Source of the DNA: Onchocerca lupi
Lineage: Eukaryota > Nematoda > Chromadorea > Rhabditida > Onchocercidae
Direction of reading: 5' to 3'
Length of the DNA: 64,000 nucleotides
NCBI GenBank assembly: GCA_028564675.1
Contig: JAOVVO010000004.1
Span: forward strand, 372,001 to 436,000
Below, one piece after another: positions 13,501-26,308 of the stretch; the first letter of the stretch is position 1; each line of letters begins with the position of its first letter. A model generated the notes under the pieces. It saw nothing but the letters and a program-made list of their open reading frames with translations. It searched no databases and was not told the origin of the DNA. Position numbers and translations under genes: made by a program.

Positions 13501-13796
13501 TCTCATTCTCAACCATTAACGCTCATCATTAATAAGTATTGCTATTGTAAATTTAAATTGATGCCAGTCAGAAAGAAACGAAATTATCATTTCGGTTTAT
13601 CAGCAAAACAGATAGGCATATCATTCTGATGATACGTCATCTTTCATTGCAGACAAATGGTGGCGATTTATTGGTTAGTGAAATTGTCAATGTAATGTTT
13701 GCCCGCTATAAATCTCGTTTGGAGGAGCAATCTGATACGTTGGCTGTCACGGATAGTACACATTTGAATGGTAGTGATAGTTTGCTGGAACGATAA
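10527..13796 (+). CDS. Innexin gap-junction protein
   Basis: Four-pass plasma-membrane channel subunit that forms invertebrate gap junctions or hemichannels (family knowledge). Ten exons join in phase: 10527-10682, 10842-10879, 11197-11287, 11700-11799, 11962-12099, 12338-12408, 12634-12795, 13027-13115, 13215-13434, 13653-13796, giving 402 aa. Hallmarks: N-terminal NDIIDRLNYQYTAQ; the signature YYQWVP near residues 99-104 at the second membrane segment; two cysteines in extracellular loop 1 (about C53 and C71) and two in loop 2 (about C249 and C266, in the CDFHIRVLGNIHRWTVQC stretch); LNAFLGPQYTFWG between. The small exon at 12338 supplies GIYLIFLYLFTK of the third membrane segment and is the only choice that keeps phase. 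A TTTCAG acceptor ends at 10505, 21 bases before the ATG. Exon 7 uses the unusual donor GTCGGT. I cannot say which C. elegans inx gene it matches. Confidence 0.93.
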
Positions 13797-13834
13797 TTTC
13801 CTCATTTAAAGGCTAAGTTTCCAGATTCTTTCTA

Positions 13835-13840
13835 AATAAA
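13835..13840 (+). terminator. Polyadenylation signal AATAAA of the innexin gene
   Basis: Canonical AATAAA hexamer 38 bases after the innexin stop codon, the expected spacing for 3'-end cleavage. Confidence 0.6.
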
Positions 13841-16800
13841 AAGCTGTTGTATGGTCAATTAAACAAAAAGAAATTTCAAGTTAAAATACAAAGATATAGA
13901 TAATTCAGAGAAGTCCCAATTATTAGAAAGGGTATTCTCTAATTAGCTATTAATGAATGGGCTTCGTTACTTTCAATACTTGAAAAATATTCGTAACATT
14001 TCATTTCGCGAAATAAGAGCTCAATAAAGTTTTTCATTTTCTTAATAATTTGGTCACGAACTAATAACTATTTAAAATAAAAGAAATGGGAAAAGATGTC
14101 AAGTTCTTGAAAATTCTTTCAAATATTATTTGATAAGACTTCTTCGCACATTGACATTGTGCTCAAAATTGTCTTTTTAAATCGAAAGTAGGAATATTAA
14201 AAGTATGATTTTCACCAACTTCCTTTATCAAATTTATCGTTGCACTTTATTTTTATTATCCTTGCAGAAGTACCTCTGATTTATAGAATTCAAGCAAAAA
14301 ATTGAACTTCGTTTTGTTGTCTTTTCGAATATTTTATCGTAAAGTTATATTGTTCATTAGAAGAGATGTCATTGCAGATTTTCACTATTAACTTAGAGGA
14401 ATTGAGAGAAAATGTCTATAGTGCTTTATTCGATGCATTCTGTTATATGTATTCATAAGCATGAACTTTCCCAAATTAATTCACTTGTTCTGAAATACAC
14501 TTTCATTTATTCTGAAATATACTTTCAATTATTCTTAACAAATTTTCAATAAAAAATAATTATACCACATGAATATGATAAATATAAATACGAATGGATG
14601 GAATGAAATCTTTAAAAAAAGGAAAACTTTGTCAAAAAATGCACATTTCTTTATCTCACAAGAAGAAAATTTTTATGAACTTTCAAGAGAAACTATAAAT
14701 CAGAAGCATATAATATGGATTTCATAGAAAATTCGTGCATAGCAAATAATGAGCAATATTAATAGCCACGCTTAAAAAAGTGATAAGTTAAATCAAACGA
14801 ATTGAAGCAAGTAATTTGTTATTAAATGGAGTGCAGTCAACAAAGAAGTTTCTTTGAGCCTTCAAGTGGCTATAGAATATCAAAATATTTGCATTGATAT
14901 TATATCTAATATTTCAGAGAGCACTAAAAATTCAAGCAAAGTATGACAAATTACGCTTTTAATGAAATTCATGAGATTACTGTTATTTTAAAAAGCCATT
15001 TATACAAATTTTTCATGGACCAATCACTTTTATGTGCATTTAGTATTTTTCAATAGTTATACGCTAGATTTCCAGTATTTAAAATTTGTATTAAATTATG
15101 GTATCTAGTTTCCAAGTCATTATCGTAATGCGCTGCAGAGTTTCTCTATATCTATAATCGTTTTCAAATTGGTATTCGATTTATTCTCCATGTTGGCATA
15201 TTACAAATAATTAAGTGTTCGTAGAATTGGGAAGACTTATAATTTTATATTATTAACGAAACTGATTTAACGATGAGAGAGACAAGATTTTAAGGTGGGA
15301 ATTCCATAAATATGGTTTTAGTGTACATTCTATTGTGCAATAAATATGTATGATACTGGTACAAATATATTATATGAAAAGAGGAAACTTTTCAGTCTCC
15401 GATCACAGTAATACTACAAGAATCCATCTCCTACCACAAAAACAATCTTAATGTATTTCTTTGTACAAAAAGCAATACTAGAAAGTGGATTCAGCGATTC
15501 TGTCGTTTAATATATCTATTGCAGTGACACAATTTCCAGTACACTTTCGACTTCATTAGAGATGAAGAGAAATTTTTACGAGTAGATGATTAACATATCC
15601 ATGCATAATAGCTTATTTTTCATCTTCAACTTCGTTTCAACCTGATATTTTTGTCTAAATTTGAAAAAGCATAAAAATCACTGTATAAGCTCTATACAGC
15701 AGTAATTAATTAACTGATTCCTCCGAAAACTTTATTCAAATTTTGTTGTGTATATTTCCGAATATATATATAACGGCTTCTATGCTCAGATTACCCTACA
15801 TTTTTTACGCTTTTCATCCTTCTTTGTCCCATGATTTTTATCTCTGTTTACTTACGTAATAAACGCATTATTAAATCTTAATATCTCAGATGACTGAAAG
15901 TGTTCAAACTGCTCAAGTTATAAGGAAATTTAATATATGTTAGAAGCAGAAGATACAATCCAAAGTAATCAGAAAGAGAAAAGATTTAATAATCCGTTTT
16001 TGAAAATAGTTTTAGCTGACTGTCTAATTCGAAACTAAATCTAGGATACGTTTAATAAAAAGTAAATAAAGAAAACAGAGGAAAAATCACTATCGACTAT
16101 TATAATTCCTCATGATCCAAATAAGTCATTCAATAAAGATTTAAAGAAGCGGAAACAAATTTTGACAGAAGCAACAATATTTCCTTTCCACACCAATTTC
16201 GATATTTCAATAGTTCCGTCCTTAATCCTTATGGTGATGTAATTTAAAAACAGAATACACTGTAGTAACTCTTCTTTCGTTAAATTTAACATCGTATATA
16301 TGCATTTAATGCTCAATTATTGTGATATTGTGCAGATTGAAATTTAGTTCAAAAAATCCCAGAATAGTTGCTATTTCTCAGAAGGCTTTAAAAAGATAAA
16401 TTAATTGTTATGATGACTTAAACTGTCCAATGCAAACTAATAAAAAAAAAAAAATCACTGGACTCAAACAACTGAAAAAGAGATCTTCAAAGGTAAACTA
16501 GATACAGTAAAATAAGAATGCTACTGACTGCGAACATGCTTACCGAAAATGAAAATAAAATAGTTTACCTAAAAATACAGAGAAAAATACGCATAAATGC
16601 AGGAATAGAAAAGCCACAATTCACGAAGCAATAATAAGCGACACTTTTAAGGACACTTTAATAGCTAAAAAGAAGAGAATATTCTGACATTATATGTCAA
16701 TTTCAGCTTTTAAAAGTGTAGGAAAAGAATCTTAAAATTCGATCTTTAAGCAGCTAAATATAAGATTTCCTCCCGAACATTTCTATTTCACAAACTTAGT

Positions 16801-16923
16801 TCTAAGCACTTTAACTGTTTTAACGTATTTTCTGTCGATTTTTTAAAGTATTTTTCGTTCTGGATAAACTAAAATTTTCTGACTAAAAAGGGTTGACAAT
16901 AATTTCCCGAATAAGTATAACTT
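13841..16923. other. Intergenic, no gene seen
   Basis: AT-rich sequence between the innexin gene and the 3' end of nprl2, which face each other (convergent). Only short random open frames; no conserved motif or structured repeat recognised. Confidence 0.5.
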
Positions 16924-19900
16924 TTATTTTGATATAAAAACAAAATTTCCGTCGTCACGAATTGCCTCTAATAGTTTTACTGGTGAAACAGCAAAAACGA
17001 CTGCTAAGTCTTCCAATGAGCGAGTTCCATCACATAATTTCGCTATTCTGCAAGTAAATTTGAAATGAAGTTAATTCCAGATATGCCTTTTTTATAAAAT
17101 CTCTACCACTGCTTTCTGGCATATAAAAGATTAAATCAAAAATGCAAAATACGTATAAATAATGAACTGAAAAAAAAGATGATTAAATAAATCTTAATTC
17201 ATAATTTATACCTTTTTTTCAAACTTGAAATCGATATAGCGAGTTAGAAAATGAATTTACGAATTAATGGATGAATACATATATTCGTTTAAAAAAAGTC
17301 GAAAATTAAATACTGACAAGTTTATTTAGAATAATTTACAGCCCTTCTATTCATCAAAAGTATACATAGAAATAGACGAATTCACCTTCGTAGATCGCCT
17401 TTCTTCAAGGAAACAGGATAAATGCATAGTTTTCGAACAAACCCGTGGCATACACCAAACTGTATTACACGTCTCTCGTCAACATTATATTGTCTCGGAG
17501 ACATCCTTTCACACCAATCTTTCATCGTCATACCTGTCTGAAAATATGCTGAAAGTAAAACAAACACATGGATCAAATCAATTATTATATAAAATTACAA
17601 AAATATAAATCTTGATTTGCAGTCCTATTAAAAAACACTATTATCAATTAGCTTTAAGAAACATACCTTTAAACTAGCATATAATCGAAACACATCGGAA
17701 AATAAAGGTTTTGGACCTGAATGCTTTCCTTCATTGTTTAGTGGCCGTATAAAATCCAAGCATTCATAAAATAATATAGTAGATAAATGAATCTGATGTG
17801 AACAGAGATAATTTTAAAATAGTAAAATGTTTAGGAAATGTTGAGAATATTTCATTGTGCATTTGCTAAAACTAAGCCGAGAAAATGATTCTGTAATCAA
17901 CATTAAGTTGAAAATGAATGGTTCAAATATTAGAAAAAAACGTGTTTGTTGTAATCGAATTCTGGTATATGAGGAAAAATTGCCTTCATATATGCCTAAT
18001 TTAATTGATGAAATTATGTAAATTGAATTCTATTCGGATCGGTTGCAAAAAAAGCAGAAAAATAAGGATGATTTCAGAATAAAAGTCTATCGATAATCAA
18101 AAAAATATTGCAGCACTAACTTCGATGAGAACAGTATTCGTATAAAAATCATGTAGTTGTTCGGTTGCAACGTAAGTGTTAGAATACATAAAGAGAGGTA
18201 TTAATGTCAGGCAACCATAGAAATGCAAATTACGAACGCATCGCATCACTAGATCAGCATCTATTTGTACCATCATGGCAATTTCCTTAATACAACGTAC
18301 ACCATCCACTTTGGGACAAATCTGAAATTAATAATGGACTTTTCTTCAAATAGAATCCATTATTTTTTCAATACTTGATACTAAAATATGCCTGATTTAT
18401 TGTTTCAAGCGCATTTACTATCCTTGCAATAAACGATTCCACCAATATATTGGCTAAAATAACTATAGCTAACAATACTCCTCAATCATGCCACATATTA
18501 ATAAATTTTAAATGTATTAATAAGTTTTTAGTAAGTTTTAATAATGCGTATTAATAAGTTTTAAATGTGGCAATTTGATGTTACGTAATTTTCGATTAAC
18601 TAGTACACATATAATGTATGTTGATAACAGACAAAATTCAATACATAAACAACATATAAAAACACACAAAAAATATAAGACATATAAATGGCGCAACATT
18701 TTCCGTTGCCATGAAAAAACTCTCACAATATATAAAATGCACTGAATAATATGTAATTATATATTCGTTTTGAACACAAAGCAATTACTATTGTAAAAAT
18801 GTATCGCTAAAGAAATGGTATTACATATTATAACAGTACAACTTATATTGCAAACTCATATCCACAACAGTAAAAATTTTTTTAAGATTTGAGAACTAAA
18901 TACTGCAGTTGAACAGTACTATGAATTAAAATATACTTTTTGAGAAAGAACATCCATTTTTGGGATATGATTTGGTGTATTTGGTGGTGGTACTTGTGTG
19001 AACATTGGCACCATATACGGCTCCACCTGCAACCAATGATTATTTACACAGTTTTATATAGTTTACTGAATGTCGCGACATTAAACTCCAACCAATTGTA
19101 CTCAGAAAATCAATTTGCTTTACCATAACTTATGTCAATTTTCAAACTTATAAATTTATGACTAAACCATGAAACATGCCCATAGGATAGTTTATAGAAC
19201 ACTGAAATCTTGTACTTAGACATAATCTAAATAACCCACCTTAGGTGGTTCAATGCCATGAAACGAAGGACACAACTTTAAGTATATAGTTGTCTGATCA
19301 ATAACAGGAATTTTGCATTCACCTGAAAAGAAATCCTTAATTTGTAGAAAAAAGATAACTAGTCCGTCAGTAATAACATCATATAATATATAATTTTCCA
19401 TCATCGATAATAAAATCTACAACCATAATGCATTCTTTTCTAGTTTCCAAACAAAGATCAATAAAACTGCTGCTTTTCTATGGTGATGTAATGTCGAAGT
19501 ATATGTAAATTTGACGGATTTTTGTTATATGAAAATACCTATGCATTTTGATGGTTTCAGATGAATGCACATGAGAAAACCATCATCGATTAGCATTACA
19601 TGGACTGGCGTTTGAGAGAGAAAAATAATTTAAGAAACTAAATCAAATTTGACACTTGAATATTGCAATAAAAATGTGATAATTCAATATACGACGAAAA
19701 TGACTTGTAGGTTAAAAAGCTTATCGTTCACTTATTAAAAATTCTACAGAACCTTTCCTAAAAACCAATAATTATACAGTTATGTCTAAAATGTTGCGTT
19801 TAAAAGTTTTTATGTTTAGCTGAAAGTCTTTGCACTAGAAATCAAATATTTGGCATTAATAAGGTGAAGTTTCACCATCTAATTTATTAATTGCCAAATG

Positions 19901-21634
19901 TGATCAAAAGCATATTTATAATGTCCCTGCCATAAAGTCTATAATAGGAAAGAAAAATGATACCAGCGGCAATTCATATTATTTTAGTAAAGACGAACAT
20001 TAAAAAAATGTATTTTGTTTAAAAAACTGAATTATATGTTCTTCAAAAGGCATTAAATTGCACTATAACACTAATTAAGTCATATAAAGAAGCCATTGCA
20101 TATAAGGCCTTTAATTTATTAAACACCAAAATTAAATTTCGCAAATAAACTGAATCACTAAAATATTTCCGAAAATTACTGATGTTCATGTTTACAAAGA
20201 AAATATGTTGCCATATGATCCAGGTCCTACATCCCTAACAGCAATTCAAATAACAAATCGATGGAACCAAGCGCATCGTCATTAGAATAAAATGCAATAA
20301 TGCTACTACATTGCGCTCAGCTGCAGTTCAAGCATGTATGCAAAATCAAAATCTACGTACCATGTTCGTTAAGACTTTCGAATATGTTCAATAATAAACC
20401 AGGTAGTTTGTGCTGCGACTGTGATAAAAAACGTGAATCCTGAATTCTTTTTGTTATATTTTGACTTATTAATTGGAAACCTTTAATCTAATCATTTTAA
20501 TACTTTAGAAGTCTTTCACCTTTTCCATTAATGTTAGGTAAGCCGCACATTTCTGTACCATCGGTTCGTACAAGCAATCAACCTGACTATTTTTATCAAC
20601 CACAAAACAAACATTGAATATATAGCGACCGCGAACATATGAATCGGACTCTGAAACCTTTTTATATCTACAAAAATATACTTTCCTGGTACAAATATTC
20701 TATTAAATTATAAAAGTTGAATGAGTCCACTGAATTTCTAAAACAGAGTGCCATAGAGATGAATCAACATTGAAAGTTAGAAAAAATCACGAACTAGATA
20801 AGATAGAGAAAGGTCAATTAACATGTTCTGACAGTTCCTTTTTTCTATAATTAATTAGTAACAAATCGCAACAAGTAAATATTATATCTCAAATTGCTTC
20901 CAATACTTTCTAAGGTGACTCAAGAAGTATAAAGTTGACAATATTTACACAGAGTGTCTCAAGAAAATTATTTTACATTTTAAATCTATAACAAAAGCTT
21001 TTACATAGGACATTTAAATAGAAGAGAAAAAGTAGATAATTATTTTAGGGAGGTTGTTTATGATGCAAATTATGATCAATCTGACATATAGATAAAAGAA
21101 ATTTGATTTTCAGAAAATTTTACACAAGACTTATTCATGATTTAATTTATTATTAAGTAATAAACAAGCTTCTATCAAACAAAATTTGATTATCTATAGT
21201 AGTTTTAGCAGCATTTTAATAATATAACAGTAGAGCTAACCGATACCAACAGGATGTCCCATTATTTTGTATACTTTCCCATCACTATTTTCAACGTGGT
21301 TTACTTTGATTAACCGGTGAAAAAGTTCCGGTTTAGGAATGATAGCATTGGAAAACGTATCAAATCTTTTTGCATCAAAGAGAAAGTCAGGCACCTATAA
21401 AGCGAATAATTATTAATTAGTACCATTTTTTCGGACATGAAATGAGATAAAGTACTAAAGCTATATCATTTGCCATCATGAGGAACATCTGCGAGAATGA
21501 AAAGAAAAAGAATTTTCACTAACTTGTATTCTAATCACCGGGCCCTTATCTGCATCAAATTCAGCAAAAATAATAGCTTTTAACTTTGGTACATTAAACA
21601 CTTGAGAAAGATAAGTACTTGTTGCAGCATACAT
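16924..21634 (-). CDS. nprl2: NPRL2, GATOR1 complex subunit (nitrogen permease regulator 2-like)
   Basis: GATOR1 subunit; with NPRL3 and DEPDC5 it inhibits Rag GTPases and TORC1 when amino acids are scarce, at the lysosome (family knowledge). Ten exons join in phase: 21524-21634, 21247-21394, 20520-20650, 20361-20439, 19240-19322, 18937-19026, 18121-18321, 17667-17792, 17386-17537, 16924-17047, giving 414 aa (human 380). The N-terminal longin/DENN-like part begins KAIIFAEFDADKGPVIRIQ; IIPKPELFHRLIKV matches human IITKPELQNKLITV; HFYGCLTLIPLFMYSNTYV matches human LLYYGVVTLVSILQYSNVY; NVDERRVIQFG matches HVDERKLIQFG. A TTTTAG acceptor ends at 21661 and the first ATG after it is 21634, which supports this start over an in-frame ATG at 21688. 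The gene lies just downstream of pigf on the same strand. Confidence 0.93.
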
Positions 21635-21660
21635 TACGATACTCAAAATTTCTATAAGAC

Positions 21661-21667
21661 CTAAAAG
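21661..21667 (-). promoter_or_regulatory. Probable trans-splice acceptor of nprl2
   Basis: CTTTTAG on the minus strand, 26 bases before the nprl2 start codon and about 200 bp after the pigf stop. There is no upstream exon of nprl2 to pair with it, so an SL trans-splice site is the simplest reading. Whether an SL1 or SL2-type leader is used cannot be told from sequence. Confidence 0.5.
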
Positions 21668-21845
21668 TTGAATTCTTGAAATTTTCATGTATATTTAACA
21701 TTATAAATGATGACTCGGAAGTCTTAAAAGGTTAAAAATTCTCATCAATATCCATTTTTCTATTTCAGCTGAAATGTGATATTGAAACGCCTTAATATTA
21801 AATAATTATCAAATTTTCACACTGCAGCTTCAATATAGAAAACAA

Positions 21846-21851
21846 TTTATT
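21846..21851 (-). terminator. Polyadenylation signal AATAAA of pigf
   Basis: Minus-strand AATAAA 13 bases after the pigf stop codon and about 180 bases before the nprl2 trans-splice site: the arrangement seen between genes of a nematode operon. Confidence 0.55.
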
Positions 21852-21864
21852 CAAACCATTGAAT

Positions 21865-22986
21865 TTATACAAGTTTTTCCAATTTCCGTTCCAAACGAGA
21901 AAGAAAAATTTTATAACTACTGAATAAAAGTCCAAGAATACCACCAAACACTGTACCGAAAACACAAGGAATAGGCCAACGCTAAAAGAGACAAAACGCA
22001 TAAAATATCGCGTAAAAACAAAGAATAATAAAAGTATAACTGCAATATAACTACTAAAAGATTGCTCACACAATAAATAAAAGAATGATTGAAGAGTTCA
22101 GTGATTACTCTGAATTAAAGAACAGAAATATATTTTAAGAAATGGAATAAATTACCTGCCACCAGCGATCCCAATCAAGAGGAATAACAAAAGCGCCGAA
22201 CCACGCACCGAAAATACCACCAAGTGATAAGTGATGAGCAAGCAAACACTTATGCGATAACTGTCTAAAACTGTTGGACGTAACATACTGCGTTGATCTC
22301 ATAAGAAATGCTAATTTTGCTTTTTCTGTTTATTCGATGAACTCCACAGTATCTAACGCATTAATTCTAACAATATAAATAGAATACAAATGAAATCAAA
22401 TGATACATTTGGAAGGAATAGCAAATATAAGTGTATTCCGAAGCTAAATTCCTTTTCCTGAACAATGTCTTTCTACCTTCTTGAATCGACTTACCCGTAA
22501 CAGAGAATTCATTCTAAGAAAGGACGATATTCTTTGTTCCCCTTAAAATTTCCTTTACCTTAATTTTAAGGAACGTTTATACTTTCAGGGAAAGCAATCA
22601 TAACTATGAATTTATTGTCAAAGTTATGTGAATTAATCAGAGTAAAACCTTTCGCCGAATAGAATAATATCCAAATTGTCGAAGTTTTCGGCAACTAATA
22701 ATAATGGAAATATACTCACTATTGCAAGCACTATGGAAAAGACGAAGGTTGCTGTGAAATGACTGAAATTATGGATATGACATAATAATAATACAAGTAA
22801 TTATGATGTGCATTCATAAATTCTATGCGTTGAGAAAGATAAACTCTCTCAGGATTAAAAAACAACAAGAAAAAAAAAAAGAAAAATATTAACTAACCTT
22901 AAAAATGGTGCTCCCAATAGAACTGCTATAGCATGGTTAACAATCACACCTAACGCGGTATAACTGATAACGCGATTCAACTTCAT
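21865..22986 (-). CDS. pigf: PIG-F, GPI-anchor biosynthesis membrane protein
   Basis: ER multi-pass protein that partners PIGO and PIGG to add ethanolamine phosphate to GPI mannoses (family knowledge). Four exons join: 22898-22986, 22649-22762, 22156-22297, 21865-21981, giving 153 aa. The family hallmark is clear: GIFGAWFGAFVIPLDWDRWW followed by QRWPIPCVFG, against human FVGAWLGALPIPLDWERPWQ and VWPISCTLG. VNHAIAVLLGAPFL matches the human VLYGAPLIE region. At least four hydrophobic segments are vis­ible. From the ATG at 22986 the protein lacks about 65-90 N-terminal residues (two membrane segments) of the 219-aa human protein; the true start may be an unseen upstream exon, since the bases before TTGAATCGC also read as an acceptor (CTATGAAG). 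The acceptor of exon 3 (TTATGAG at 22298) was chosen by phase and is the weakest join. Confidence 0.85.
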
Positions 22987-25882
22987 AGAAAAATTAATAA
23001 TCACTCTTGAACGAAGCGCTGTTCAATAGCTACTATATATAAATGCATGAAAATACAATAAACAATTATAATGTCAACAATCCGTCAGAAACAGGACCGA
23101 TAATACGACGAAATGCTAACACATCACATTCGTAAAATGTATCATGCCATTACTGCAAGTTATATATAAAAAACTTATTTCACATTCATATCGCATTGTT
23201 CTGCCGGCAGTGCTGTTCGTGACATTGGAAAGACAGCGGAAAAAGCTTAAAAAAAGAAATCCAAGAATGGATTACCGAAAATTCAATTTTCATACTATTG
23301 CATAGTAAAGGAAGAGAAGAACAATGAAAAATAAATTGAAATTCACTCGAACAGAATGTTTTTGAGAAACAAGTGTGTTGAATACATCAATCTAAAAAAA
23401 GAAGCATAGGCTACAGTCCTTTTTAGATTGCGAACTACCTCGGCAGCAAAGTCGAAAGTATCAAATTTGATCAGACCACATTTTTCTAGAGGTTTTCCGT
23501 AGCATATCTAACAGACTACTTAGCAGTTTTGCAGTAAAAAGTCGAATTTCTTCAAAATTAATTCTGCGAAAGAAGACACACTAGAATATGCCTCAGAATC
23601 CGACTTTCAGATTGAGAAAATGAACCAAATTGATCTTATCTGTCAAAACATCAATCCACAATCAAAACTGGTCTCGTCACAGTTGTGTTCGCTTTAGGTA
23701 ACAATGTTCAGCTTTGAATTATTTTGACTGAGTCGCTGCAGAATTTCTGGTCCTACTTTTTGTTATCTTTTGGGTGATACGATGAAATGGGATAAGTTCG
23801 ATGAACACTTTGCGAGAATTAAAGTTTCAGCTCAGAATTCATGGCTAAACATATAAATTTATCACTAGTCCAGCTGTCTATACTAAAATAAGATTATCGA
23901 ATATACCGAATATAATTGCTTCATTATGTACTCCAGCTATCTCGAGCTGAATATATGTAATAAAGCAGTTATATTCGGTAAAGCGAATGATTAGAGGAAT
24001 TGTGGGACGAAACGTCTTCAACCTATTCTCAAACTTTCAATGAGTATGACGTCTTGCTTGCTTGAATGAAGCATAGACATTGAATATGTGCTCCAAGTGG
24101 GCCATTTTTGGTAAGCAGAACTGGCGCTTAAGGTAAATATTTTAATTTATTTTGTACTCTTTTTTTACCATGCCAGAAATCAAGCCGAAACATATAAAAT
24201 AAGAAAACAAAATAGACTTAAAAAAAACGAGAAACATAATAAACTAATAAAGAAAAAAGCAAAAACTCAGCACCGAAAGAGTCCATCTTTTAGAAATAAT
24301 ATATAGAGCACTGAATAAAAAAACGCTCATACAAAAAAGTATTATAAGACTACGCTATAAATAAAAATTCACTTCTAACATAGTGAATTGAATCCTTTCA
24401 GCAACTTTTGACAATAATTCAAGATAAAATGCATTACAAAAAATACTCTTTATGAAAATTTTCCGGAGAAATTCATTAAATGTTGGTCCATTTGTATAGT
24501 GCATTATTCTCTGAAATTTATTCGTTTCCACCAATAGATTTGGCGTAAATTAAAAGACAGGAAAAAATGTCGAAATTATTGAGATCAAATGCCTACATTT
24601 GGAAATTTCCGGTAATTCCATTTTCTTTTTTTTTTCCTTTTTTTTTGAAAATTTGAAAACTTCTTTCTAATAGGCAATGAAACTAATTATATGGCCTTAA
24701 CTCAAAAAAAAGAAAAAATTTTTTTCTGAATTTCTTATTCTTTTTGTCTTCATGGAAGACTATTAAAGTGGAGTAGCAATTAAGTTGAGTTGAAAAATTG
24801 TTTTAATCGAAATTCTAATCTAAAATTTGTGAATATATCTTCGGACATATAAACAGTTTGCTTTATTATTCGCGAGACCAATTTAAAGTTTTTCCTTTTT
24901 TTTAGATCCACAACATTCCGATGCAAATTTGAGCTTTATTTGGAGCAATAATTGCTGAAATAAGATAAGAATAACATGTATATAAAAACTGGATGCAACT
25001 TGTGAGGATTAAACATGATTAGGAATTCGTGTTGAGTATTTGTGAGTTTAGAAAGCTGATGAGAGAATTCAGTAGTTTGTTTCCTTGCATTTATCACATA
25101 GTTTTAATCAGAAGAGAATTTTTTGGTGGTTATGAATGCATTGAGTAATATGGTAAGTATTCCGGGAAAATTTTTATTACTTAATGCTGAAGTTATCATG
25201 ACATCTAAATTGTAAGAAATTTTGTAAATAGCGTAGACTATTAATTTTTAGTACAATTTGCGTCTAACATTATTCTTTTTGCTCTGTCATAACTTTTGTA
25301 TTTGTATGGAGTATACTTGGAGTTTGTGTTTGACTTTACTTATAATTTATTCTTCCGTTTTTTTTTTTTTCCTTTAAAAAAGAAAAGAAAAAAGTTCTAT
25401 GTTAAACTCTGATGGCGATTTTAAGGAAAGAAGCATTACATATTTAGGTGGAAGTTTTATTTCTACCACCAGAGGGACTCAAAATTCTTTTCTCCATGTT
25501 TCGTGATATCGTCAATATAGCGTTACTCTAAAGTAGCTCATATAAATTGATATTTCTTTCAATTTTTGTAGAAGCAGAAGAGAAGCGATTCATTCACCAA
25601 TGATCACTTCTCATTTGTTATAAAGCAAATATTGTGAATTTGGAAAAAATTATTGTTCACTGCGATTCAAATGATTTTTAACTATCAAAAATAAAATTAA
25701 AGTGTCTAAATATCGAAGCTATCATACTTTCAAAAATTGCCACAACCATTTTTGTGAACTTTGTTTGATCTGGTTTGAAAATTATTTCATTACTGTCTAA
25801 ATCATTTTCTAATTTAAACATCTTTAGTGATGGGCCATAGAAACCACAATTTTCAGTATTTCATCTAATCTTCTGTAACCTA

Positions 25883-25926
25883 TAAAATTATCAATTATTT
25901 TTGTTTAAAATACCTTAGCTTGAAAT
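25883..25926 (+). repeat. 44-bp direct repeat, copy 1
   Basis: Matches 26265-26308 with one mismatch over 44 bases (core ATACCTTAGCTTGAAAT). Copies start 382 bp apart. No coding role seen. Confidence 0.8.
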
Positions 25927-26264
25927 GAGATATGCTATTTTCAGTTATCTCATAATTCTCATTCTACGTATAAATAATTATAAACGTATACATATAAAAT
26001 AAAAGTATATATAACCATGCAAGAGTATTATAAAAAGAGATATGTATTGAAAAAAGTAATATGGGCCAAAAGACTACAACCTAAAAAATTTGATGAATTT
26101 TGAGCTTTTTATTGCAATCTGCGAGTTCATGAATTTGAGGTTTATTGCAAATTCTTAGTATGTCTAAAAAAAATGTTATTGACTCGATTTTATTTGTATT
26201 ATTCAAATGAACAATTTTTACTGCAAATTTTAAACAGACATAAAAAATTTAATGTGAAATAAGC

Positions 26265-26308
26265 TAAAATTATCAATTATTTTTCTTTAAAATACCTTAG
26301 CTTGAAAT
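26265..26308 (+). repeat. 44-bp direct repeat, copy 2
   Basis: Partner of 25883-25926; flanking bases differ, so the similarity is confined to this block. Confidence 0.8.

Noticed and set aside
22695..22719. GT-AG intron within pigf exon 2
   Set aside because: It would be only 25 bases long, and reading through gives VSIFPLLLVAENF, which matches the family's human TTVPCLCLLG region.
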